Shown piece by piece: positions 29,258 through 38,118 of a stretch of 64,000 nt of DNA. Numbering within the stretch: the first letter of the stretch is position 1; the number at the start of each line of letters is the position of its first letter. Both the position numbers and the translations under genes were made by a program. The DNA is taken from positions 62,001-126,000 of the forward strand of contig NZ_CANKXW010000002.1 in the NCBI RefSeq assembly GCF_947487805.1, read 5' to 3'. The notes below the pieces were generated by a model that was not told where the DNA came from, ran no database searches, and was given only the letters and a program-made list of their open reading frames with translations. This DNA comes from an uncultured Tateyamaria sp. (GTDB taxonomy: Bacteria > Pseudomonadota > Alphaproteobacteria > Rhodobacterales > Rhodobacteraceae).

Positions 29258-31219
29258 TTGGATAAACATCTGCTTTTCACCCCCGGCCCTGTGAATGTGG
29301 CCGAGACCCTGCATACCGCGATTTGCAAAGAGGATATCTGCCATCGGGAAACTGATTTTGATGCCCTTCTTGCAGGTATTGAGCACAAATTACTCTCCCT
29401 TTTTCAGATAAGAAAAAGAGGACGCTACCGCGCGGTGGTGATCACCGGCTCCGGGACAGCGGCGAATGAGGCGATACTGTCCTCGGTGGTCGGAGATGGT
29501 GCCATTTTGATCCTGTCGAACGGAGAGTTTGGCGGGCGACTGCACAAGACATCGGTGATCCATGACAAGAAGGCCCATCTGATCGAAATGCCTTGGGGCA
29601 CCGCCTTCGATGTACCGGAAATCGCAACTTACCTTGCAAAACATAAGATCAACCTAGTGGCCATGGTCCACCATCAGACCTGTTCGGGAATGTTGAATCC
29701 GCCGGCGCAGATCGGGGCCCTGGCAAAAGCCAGCGGCGCACTCTTTGTGGTGGATGGGGTCAGCTCGGTTGGCACCGAGGTGATCGACATGGAGGCGTGT
29801 CATATCGCTTTTGTGTCCAGTTCCAGCTCCAAGGCCTTGGGCTCCTATCCCGGCCTGTCTTTTGTCGTGGGGCTCAAGAAACAGTTCAAACGGCTCAAAC
29901 ACCACGCAGCCAAGACCACTTACCTGAATCTCGCAACGTTCTACGCATTCCTCAAGACCCACAGTCAGACGCCAAACACACCGGCCGTACCGTTGTTTTT
30001 TGCATTGAACCAAGCGCTCACGGACATACTGAGCGAGGGCGTCCTTAAGCGACATGCCCGCATCAAGGCGCGGGCTGATCTGCTGCGGAACGGCATGCGC
30101 AGGCTCAATCTCGACTTTTTGGTTGATGAGGCGGACATGTGTTCGATGCTGACGACGGTGCACATTCCAGCATCGGTATCTGTGCATGATCTGCGTGCCC
30201 GTCTGCGTGAAAAGTCCATCATCATCTACGAAGGAAAGGGATGCTTTGCGGGCAAGGTTTTTCAGGTCGGTAATTTCGGGGAGCTTGCGGATGGCGACAT
30301 CCTGTACTTCCTGTCGACCCTCAAGGACGTGTTGCTGACGCTTCAAGCGGATGCGGCAGACCTTGTCACTCCGGTCAGGCTGACGCGCGCGCCCTGCCCT
30401 GTTGCCTGTGCCAGTGCCAGTGCCGGTGCCCGCGCGTGTGCGGGTAGTGTCATGAACGATATGCTGACACGCCTGTGGGCGACCAAGACCCGCGATGACG
30501 AATGGTGGTCGTCTTTTGTCACGGCACCGATCGCCATCGTTGCCAATTGTGGCGTTGTCGACATCGCTTGGATCACGCCCAACCGGATCACAGCGGCGTC
30601 GTTCCTTGTGGCCATCGCGGCAACCGTTGCAATTCTGATCGGAGGGACCGCGTATTTCATCGCGGCGGCCATCCTGATCCATGTCAGCCATATCCTTGAT
30701 TGCATGGACGGTCAGTTGGCACGCTACAGAATGGTTTCGTCCCCCGTCGGCAGTTATTACGACCGTATCACGGATCAGGTACAGGTCACGTTATGGTTCG
30801 GGGCGGCAGGCTTTGCTGCATTTGCGCAGACAAACAGCGTCACGCCGGTGTTTCTGTCGCTGCTCGGCATCGCGTTCTATGGCTTGCGCGGATACGCCAA
30901 ATACGTGGCACTGGAGATCGAAACGGGACGCAACCCGGATTATCCTGCTCAGATCGCGCAAATGAAACAGGTACAGACCACCTCAGGACCAGGGTTTGGT
31001 CTAAAGGCAAATCTAGTCTGGTTCCGGCGAGAACAAAGCAAGGTGCTCGCCTTTGATGAAGGCGTCTTCATCTTCATGCTCTCTGCGGCGCTGATCTTTG
31101 ATCAACTCATTCCGATGCTTTGGGTGTTTGCGGCAAGCCAGGTGTTCTTGGGCCTCTACAAATCATGGCTTCGCGGAAAAAACATCGACGAAAATCTGAG
31201 GGTTCCAACGCAAAAATAG
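29258..31219 (+). CDS. fusion: 2-aminoethylphosphonate transaminase-type domain + CDP-alcohol phosphatidyltransferase
   Basis: About 653 residues with two enzymes in one chain. Residues 1-365 are a PLP aminotransferase of the PhnW/AEP:pyruvate transaminase family: LLFTPGPVNV, ICHRETDFDALL, VITGSGTAANEAIL, VVDGVSSVG (D166) and the PLP lysine SSSSSKALGSYPG (K192). An Ala/Cys-rich linker (about 370-398) leads to a membrane domain with about six helices and a perfect CDP-alcohol phosphatidyltransferase motif: D481-x2-D484-G-x2-A-R-x8-G498-x3-D502-x3-D506. The start is uncertain: TTG at 29258, CTG at 29252 (GGAG upstream) or a far TTG at 29153. With the next gene, a CTP-type nucleotidyltransferase, it suggests synthesis and membrane transfer of an aminophosphonate head group. 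No PEP mutase or decarboxylase is in the window. Confidence 0.8.
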   Translation: MDKHLLFTPGPVNVAETLHTAICKEDICHRETDFDALLAGIEHKLLSLFQIRKRGRYRAVVITGSGTAANEAILSSVVGDGAILILSNGEFGGRLHKTSVIHDKKAHLIEMPWGTAFDVPEIATYLAKHKINLVAMVHHQTCSGMLNPPAQIGALAKASGALFVVDGVSSVGTEVIDMEACHIAFVSSSSSKALGSYPGLSFVVGLKKQFKRLKHHAAKTTYLNLATFYAFLKTHSQTPNTPAVPLFFALNQALTDILSEGVLKRHARIKARADLLRNGMRRLNLDFLVDEADMCSMLTTVHIPASVSVHDLRARLREKSIIIYEGKGCFAGKVFQVGNFGELADGDILYFLSTLKDVLLTLQADAADLVTPVRLTRAPCPVACASASAGARACAGSVMNDMLTRLWATKTRDDEWWSSFVTAPIAIVANCGVVDIAWITPNRITAASFLVAIAATVAILIGGTAYFIAAAILIHVSHILDCMDGQLARYRMVSSPVGSYYDRITDQVQVTLWFGAAGFAAFAQTNSVTPVFLSLLGIAFYGLRGYAKYVALEIETGRNPDYPAQIAQMKQVQTTSGPGFGLKANLVWFRREQSKVLAFDEGVFIFMLSAALIFDQLIPMLWVFAASQVFLGLYKSWLRGKNIDENLRVPTQK

Positions 31220-31255
31220 CCCGCTTCGACGCGGCTCATTCAGGATTGAAGCATA

Positions 31256-32083
31256 ATGAAATACGAAAAACACCGTGCACCGGTTGCCGTCATTCTGGCC
31301 GCTGGCATTGGCTCGCGCCTCAGCCCACTGACCGACAGTTGCCCCAAAAGCCTGCTGACTGTGGGCGGATCGATCATCCTTGAACGCATGATCCGCAATT
31401 GCCTGAGCTGCGGAATGTCGCAATTCGTTCTGGTTCTGGGTCACCGGGCTGATGAGATTGAGAAATTTGTAGACAAGGCATTTCGCGGCATCCGTGTCAC
31501 CTATGTGATCAACGACCGATACCGCGAGACGAACACAGGCTACTCCCTGATGCTGGCGGCCAAAGCGATTGGCACAGCTGAGTTTGTCAAATTCGATGCG
31601 GACGTCGTGTTTGATGTCAAAATCCTGCGCCAGCTTTTGGACAGCGACCACGCAAACGTCTTGTGCATTGACCGCAACATCGCGCTTGAGGACGAAGAAG
31701 TTAAGGTCATCGCAGACGAACAGATGCAGGTCCTTGAAGTTGGCAAGTCCGTCGATCCGAAGCGCGCGTTGGGTGAATCAATCGGCATTGAGAAGATCAG
31801 CGCCGGTACGGGTGCACTGCTGTTCGCAGAGCTTTCAGAAATGATGGAGAGCCGTGGAAACCTTCAGGCGTATTACGAGGCGGCTTACGCGCAATTGGTC
31901 GACAAAGGTACGCAGTTCCATGCTCTTGATATCAGCGGCCTGGACTGGACGGAGATCGACACAGCCGAAGACTTTGTCGCTGCAAATGCGATGTTCAGCA
32001 GCCCTGTCACTACCATATCCCGTGGCCAGCAAAAGGTGCTGGACGAGGCTGTGGAAGAAGCGGCCATTCAGACGCACGTCTGA
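31256..32083 (+). CDS. NTP transferase, phosphocholine/phosphonate cytidylyltransferase-like (LicC/PntC type)
   Basis: A 275-residue nucleotidyltransferase. The signature AVILAAGIGSRLSPLTDSCPKSLL (G17-x-G-S-R21..P30-K31) binds the NTP, VKFDADVVFD carries the metal-binding aspartates, and DWTEIDTAEDF closes the active site as in LicC. LicC-type enzymes couple CTP to phosphocholine, and relatives (PntC) activate 2-aminoethylphosphonate to CMP-AEP. It starts 36 bases after the transaminase-phosphatidyltransferase fusion on the same strand, so an operon making CMP-aminoalkylphosphonate for lipid transfer is the simplest reading. A sugar-1-phosphate substrate is the alternative. Confidence 0.78.
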   Translation: MKYEKHRAPVAVILAAGIGSRLSPLTDSCPKSLLTVGGSIILERMIRNCLSCGMSQFVLVLGHRADEIEKFVDKAFRGIRVTYVINDRYRETNTGYSLMLAAKAIGTAEFVKFDADVVFDVKILRQLLDSDHANVLCIDRNIALEDEEVKVIADEQMQVLEVGKSVDPKRALGESIGIEKISAGTGALLFAELSEMMESRGNLQAYYEAAYAQLVDKGTQFHALDISGLDWTEIDTAEDFVAANAMFSSPVTTISRGQQKVLDEAVEEAAIQTHV

Positions 32084-32183
32084 TGCATCTACTGCCCTGC
32101 GCCGCAATTCCGGCGCGCGGTGTACGGCGCAGTGAAGCCCTTGCCATCCCGGCACAGGATCGCTGCATTTGAAAGGACCTCTC

Positions 32184-32321
32184 ATGGCCAAAGGCAACAA
32201 CAGCAAACGTGGCAACAAAGAAGCCAAAAAACCCAAGCAAGAGAAACCAAAGGTTTCTGCGACGGCCAATTCTCTGGCTGGAAAACCCGCGCTCGCAATT
32301 GGCGGCAAAAAGGTAAAGTAG
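32184..32321 (+). CDS. small basic protein of unknown function (45 aa)
   Basis: MAKGNNSKRGNKEAKKPKQ.. then a Lys/Ala/Gly-rich tail ending GGKKVK; 45 residues, strongly positively charged and probably disordered. A good AAGGA ribosome site lies seven bases before the ATG. Small proteins with this look (MAKG..RGNKEAKKPK) recur in Rhodobacteraceae, but no function is known to me. RNA or nucleoid binding is only a guess from the charge. Confidence 0.65.
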   Translation: MAKGNNSKRGNKEAKKPKQEKPKVSATANSLAGKPALAIGGKKVK

Positions 32322-32440
32322 CCGGAACGTTTCGGATTTCGTCCGTCTGAGGTATTCAGCTTGCTTTAGTTGCGCACCTTGGCACGGGCGGCGTCCGAGA
32401 CTTGTCCCAAAACGCCTATAATTTAGATTTGGAAGACCCA

Positions 32441-32716
32441 ATGAGCGAAACAGAAGAGTCCGGCACAAAGATTCACTATATCTGCCAGACATATATTGCC
32501 AAGACGACTGCGCGGGGGCAGCAAGGCCCCCTGAAAATCGACAAGCAGTTGCAGTATTCTACGCCCCGTGAAGCTGAAGAGCGGGCAGAACGGGAATTTC
32601 GCGCGGAAAATTGCGTCGGTGCCGATGCCTATATGGTGGTTGAAGACAGCAGTAGCGGCGAAGTAGGAGACCCTACATTTTTAGTGAGACTTGGGTCTGT
32701 TCCTGAGCAGGATTGA
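32441..32716 (+). CDS. hypothetical small acidic protein (91 aa)
   Basis: MSETEESGTKIHYICQTYIA.. 91 residues, acidic, no signal peptide or transmembrane segment. The N-terminal part looks like a beta-hairpin (IHYICQTYIAKTTARG); the middle helix is charged (STPREAEERAEREFRAENC). The ATG at 32441 follows GGAAG; an in-frame start at 32402 is less likely. It ends just before the convergent groL terminator. I do not recognise a family. Confidence 0.6.
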   Translation: MSETEESGTKIHYICQTYIAKTTARGQQGPLKIDKQLQYSTPREAEERAEREFRAENCVGADAYMVVEDSSSGEVGDPTFLVRLGSVPEQD

Positions 32717-32741
32717 CTTCAAAACCGCGCGTGCATTGAAG

Positions 32742-32779
32742 AACAAAAGTTGGCCCACAGGCATTTGCCTGCGGGCCAG
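32742..32779 (-). terminator. intrinsic terminator of groESL
   Basis: On the minus strand TGGCCC-G-CAGGC-AAAT-GCCTG-T-GGGCCA (one internal mismatch) is followed by CTTTTGTT. It lies 12 bases after the groL stop and may also serve the convergent small gene. Confidence 0.8.
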
Positions 32780-32790
32780 TGGTTCGCGAT

Positions 32791-34458
<1,668 letters not shown>

Positions 34459-34468
34459 TCAGCGTCGT

Positions 34469-34756
34469 TCAGGCCATAATGCCCAAGATGTCGCTCTCCT
34501 TCATGATCATGAGGTCTTCACCGTCAATCTTGATCTCTGTACCGGACCACTTGCCGAACAAAATCTTATCGCCAGCTTTGACGTCCATTGCGATACGCGC
34601 GCCAGCATCGTCCTTTGCACCTGCGCCAACAGATACCACTTCGCCTTCTTGTGGTTTTTCCTTGGCGGTATCGGGAATGATCAGACCGCCTGATGTCTTT
34701 TCGTCACTTTCAATGCGACGAACCAGAACGCGGTCGTGGAGTGGGGTAAACAACAT
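34469..34756 (-). CDS. groS: co-chaperonin GroES
   Basis: A 95-residue lid protein: [44 protein letters not shown] with the mobile-loop segment ([13 protein letters not shown]) intact. The ATG at 34756 gives the normal family length; a reading from 34774 adds six residues. First gene of the groSL operon, about 55 bases downstream of a CIRCE element. Confidence 0.97.
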   Translation of the reverse strand: MLFTPLHDRVLVRRIESDEKTSGGLIIPDTAKEKPQEGEVVSVGAGAKDDAGARIAMDVKAGDKILFGKWSGTEIKIDGEDLMIMKESDILGIMA

Positions 34757-34809
34757 AGATATGCTGCCTTTCAAGATTTACGGGGGTGGATGGCGTGCGT
34801 AGGGACACA

Positions 34810-34836
34810 TTGGCACTCGCCACACCTGAGTGCCAA
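34810..34836 (-). promoter_or_regulatory. CIRCE operator (HrcA site)
   Basis: TTGGCACTC-N9-GAGTGCCAA, a perfect 9-bp inverted repeat matching the CIRCE consensus (TTAGCACTC-N9-GAGTGCTAA) with a symmetric pair of changes. It lies 54 bases before the groS start, implying heat-dependent HrcA repression of groESL. Confidence 0.93.
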
Positions 34837-35111
34837 TACGACTGAGATGGCTATCGTTGAGGTCGGCTACAATAGACTAGTCGTAAATATTTTAGGGCCT
34901 AGTACAGAGTTGGACGCGCCCGACCATTGATCTCTGCAGCCGCTCCAGGCCGCCGTCACCTCATCAGCCGCCAGCAATCTCTTTCCACTTAAAGAGCAGG
35001 GTACTGCTTTGGATTTAGGTCGTATTCCCGCGCTTTGGTCGAAAATGGATAAGCATGGCGTGCAAAATGACCTGCATTGTCGAGTACAATTCAGGACAAG
35101 GGGCTTAGCAG
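34837..35111 (+). other. AT-rich divergent promoter region
   Basis: No gene is seen between the groESL regulatory region and the oxygenase. The sequence is visibly AT-richer than the core genome (for example AATATTTTAGGGCC). Confidence 0.35.
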
Positions 35112-35660
35112 GTGAACGTACATTCTATTGACGATGGATTTACGCCTGCCGAATGCAGCGCAATCGTCAACGCCATGGCATCAGCTCCAGCGAGAGAAGC
35201 TTTGCTTGTCGGCCAGAACCGGGATCATAATCTGCGCCGCGCCAAGCTCGTTTGGCTGGATGAGATCGACGGCATGGCGTGGGTCATGGAGCGACTTATC
35301 GACGTTGTGAGAACCTCAAACCGAAACTGGTTCGACTTTGATCTCAGAGAATTTGCCGAGAGCCCACAGGTTGCCAGCTACGATGCCACGGATGGCGGTC
35401 ATTTTACATGGCATTCCGACATCGGTGATGGCCCAATGGCACAAAAACGAAAACTGACATTGGTCGCGCAGCTTTCCAAGCCCGGAAGCTATGATGGCGG
35501 TGATCTGGAAGTTATGCCGGGCGCGCACATTATCGCGGCAAACCGGACGCAGGGGTCTATCACTATTTTCCCAAGTTTTCATCTGCATCAAGTGACGCCT
35601 GTGTCACGAGGCACCCGACATTCTTTAACCGTCTGGGCGCACGGCCCTAAGTTTCGGTAG
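35112..35660 (+). CDS. 2-oxoglutarate/Fe(II)-dependent oxygenase family protein (PKHD-type)
   Basis: A 182-residue double-stranded beta-helix oxygenase. The iron triad is H101-x-D103 (FTWHSDIG) and H159 (FHLHQVTPV), with R169 (GTRHSL) to bind 2-oxoglutarate. It resembles the prolyl 4-hydroxylase-like PiuC/Fe-uptake family and a viral oxygenase group. It starts at GTG. Substrate unknown; it lies beside rpsU within the island. Confidence 0.82.
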   Translation: MNVHSIDDGFTPAECSAIVNAMASAPAREALLVGQNRDHNLRRAKLVWLDEIDGMAWVMERLIDVVRTSNRNWFDFDLREFAESPQVASYDATDGGHFTWHSDIGDGPMAQKRKLTLVAQLSKPGSYDGGDLEVMPGAHIIAANRTQGSITIFPSFHLHQVTPVSRGTRHSLTVWAHGPKFR

Positions 35661-35676
35661 ATAGAAGAACGTAGAG

Positions 35677-35877
35677 TTACGTTTCGCGTTCCAGTTTTTT
35701 CCGCGCCAGTTTGCGGGCACGGCGGATTGCTTCAGCTTTTTCCCGGGCCTTTTTCTCAGAGGGTTTTTCGAAATGTTGCTTCAGCTTCATTTGCTGGAAA
35801 ACACCTTCGCTCTGGAGCTTCTTTTTCAAAACTCTGAGTGCTTGATCGACGTTGTTGTCGCGAACACTGACCTGCAT
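35677..35877 (-). CDS. rpsU: 30S ribosomal protein S21
   Basis: A 66-residue basic S21: [50 protein letters not shown]. Complete length for the alphaproteobacterial type. S21 aids mRNA start selection. Roseobacters often carry more than one S21; this copy sits in the predicted island tail and is convergent with the oxygenase gene. Confidence 0.95.
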   Translation of the reverse strand: MQVSVRDNNVDQALRVLKKKLQSEGVFQQMKLKQHFEKPSEKKAREKAEAIRRARKLARKKLERET

Positions 35878-36126
35878 TTGGTTTCTCTACCTTGGAAGAC
35901 TTACCTGAATGAGAGTTCCTAGAACCCCCGCCTTGTTAAGTAATTTTGGTGTCGTCCACATTCCGACATCAGCGTTCAGCCGCCCACGCTCCTCTTGAAC
36001 CCAACATCTTAAGCCGAAGGGTGCGGTCACTCTGGCACTGGCTATCAAATACGCGCGGCAGACCAACGCATAGGCCATTGTGCCGATACACCGCTATGGC
36101 GAATAGGGGTCAGCTGGAGACTGGCC

Positions 36127-37380
36127 TCAGGTCTCGGGAAAAGGTACCTGCCGCTCTACTTGCAATGGTGGAACAGGCTTCAAACGATTTTCGCCCAGAC
36201 GCGGATGCAGCCGCCCGGCAATGCCCCAGGCCAGCAGGCTTGCCGCTCCGGCGGCGGCAAAAATGCCGGATATCGGTGCCACCAAAAGGATCAGCCAGGC
36301 CACACCCGGTGTCAGGATGCCGGACACATCCCGATAGGATGAGTAGACTGCCGACATTTCGGTGCGTTCCGATGGTTTGACGGCCATCAGGAACGGCAAT
36401 CCGGCACAAATGTCCAAAAGGATCAGAAAGAAACTGCCGACAAAGAGAACAAATACTGTTGCAGACGGGGCTGCTGAAACCAAGCTGGCGGTACAGAACA
36501 GACATGCGAAAGCCATGAAGCCGGTTTGAACCGAGCTGCGCACGGAGTGTTTCTGCATCCATCTCAGCATCACCGGCGACAAAAATAATCCAGCATTTGT
36601 GATGGACAAGAGCGTCCCGCCCAGCGTTTCTCCAAGGCCATTCTCAACAGCGAAGATGGGCAGATAAACAACATAGGCCCACCACCCGCAGGAGCGGATC
36701 ACCGCAAATAGCCAACCTGCGATCAGGCGGGGTTGTTGTAAGAAACGCCCCAGAAATGCCAACGGATTAACTGGTGCATGCTGCGCCCGGGTAATCAGTT
36801 TGCCATTCCCCAGCCGTAGAAAGATGAACACGCCCAGCATGGTTGCAGCGGCCACGCCGGAAATCACGAATGGAGCGGGCCGCCACCATTCCCACAAAAG
36901 TACGCCCAGCATGGGGCCAACGGTCCATCCAAGGGCCGAATAGAACATGCGCAGCGTTTCGCATTTTCCGAGATCAATCCGGGAGATGTAATCCAGCACA
37001 TAGGCGTTGAAACACACAAAGGTGACGACAGTGGCCAGCGAGTTTAAAACAAGCCCCAGAACGACCATCTCCGGGGACCCCAGAGCTGCGAGGCCCGATC
37101 CGACAATGAATCCCGTCGCCCCGATGCCGTACATCCACCGCCTCGCTATCCAGCGATTGAGAAAGGGAACGAGAAGCCCAGTCAGCAATGAGATGATCCC
37201 GATCAAGAAATAAACTGAACTGATCAGGGCCGCGTCCTGAAGCGCGTCGTACATCGCGATCGGAAAGACGGAAATCAGGATGCCGCGTGCAACCGCCTCA
37301 AACGCAGCCAAGGTCGCGAAACCCTGCACAGATGGTGCAGGCGCGTGTCGCAGCCATTCGGGGATTCGACGCTCAAACAT
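36127..37380 (-). CDS. MFS transporter
   Basis: A 417-residue inner-membrane protein with about 12 hydrophobic segments in two six-helix halves. It opens with a cytoplasmic MFERRIPEWLRHAPAPSVQGFATLAAFEAVARG and the A-motif-like loop RWIARRWMYGIGATGF between helices 2 and 3. The central region (LLWEWWRPAPFVI) and C-terminal loop (VKPSERTEMSAVYSSYRDVSGI) are MFS-like. Substrate not predictable. It lies inside the predicted island next to its right end. Confidence 0.82.
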   Translation of the reverse strand: MFERRIPEWLRHAPAPSVQGFATLAAFEAVARGILISVFPIAMYDALQDAALISSVYFLIGIISLLTGLLVPFLNRWIARRWMYGIGATGFIVGSGLAALGSPEMVVLGLVLNSLATVVTFVCFNAYVLDYISRIDLGKCETLRMFYSALGWTVGPMLGVLLWEWWRPAPFVISGVAAATMLGVFIFLRLGNGKLITRAQHAPVNPLAFLGRFLQQPRLIAGWLFAVIRSCGWWAYVVYLPIFAVENGLGETLGGTLLSITNAGLFLSPVMLRWMQKHSVRSSVQTGFMAFACLFCTASLVSAAPSATVFVLFVGSFFLILLDICAGLPFLMAVKPSERTEMSAVYSSYRDVSGILTPGVAWLILLVAPISGIFAAAGAASLLAWGIAGRLHPRLGENRLKPVPPLQVERQVPFPET

Positions 37381-38118
37381 CTCTTAAGGGGCCTAGAAGT
37401 ATGCCTCCGAGCATGCGCAGTGCTCTTTGCGCGTCTGTTCAAAAAGCGGCACCAACAATGGTTCACGACGCATTTTTCGAGTTTGCCGTTCATTTCTTTG
37501 TGTGTCGGCCATCGGAAGTGACGCCAATTGCCCCGAGCAGGCCAGACTGCCTTTCACATCGCCAAACCGGCGCTTTGGTCGACACCCTGGCCCAAACCTC
37601 GACAGCCTCTGAACGGGCAGGATTTTCGCCAGTTTTCGCAAAAACAAGAGTTTTCAACACAATCGGCTCGGGGCAGTCGTTAGCTGCGCGACAGTTGAAA
37701 GGCTGGTTTGGAGCCGAGCATTGAGAGTGCGGTGCATGCCAAGCCATGGTTGGCGTCAGCCGAATTTCGCTGGACCACCATCTTTACCACTTCTTGCTGC
37801 ACTTTTTGCTGCACAAGTTGCAGCACCCAAAATAGTTTTCTGCAACAAATACAATAACTTAAGACTATGTGTTAAACGCTTTTCGGACTGTCTCTCCGCC
37901 ACTTCCGCGCAAGTCGGATTTGCCGTGTCGCCAGACGGACGCGTCTGCGGCGCTGGGTCATGGCATCGCGCCCTGCCCAAGCGTTTCAACAGCCCACACA
38001 CAGTCCGGCGCGACCGAGCGTCGCAATATTGGACAAAACAAGGTCGATTGCCCTTGCACTCGCCGCATTCTGATGCAGTTTCTTGCATGTCACCAAAATT
38101 TCTGGATCAGGAGCGTCC
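37381..38118 (+). other. non-coding stretch holding the right island end
   Basis: No supported gene in about 740 bases. It contains the att copy at 37888-37901 and, shortly before it, TTGCTGCAC repeated twice plus an inverted TTGCAGCA (about 37790-37830). A similar TTTGCTGCACAA occurs near the integrase at about 25495. The last 100 bases are the leader of the Mrp operon, with AGGAG just before its GTG. Confidence 0.45.
37888..37901 (+). other. attachment-site core, distal end (attR)
   Basis: CTGTCTCTCCGCCA, identical to the 3' end of tRNA-Ser at 25394-25407 and in the same orientation. Flanking bases on both sides differ, so the match is limited to 14 bp, typical of a tRNA-derived att core. 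It marks the probable island end, about 12.5 kb from the tRNA. Confidence 0.6.
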
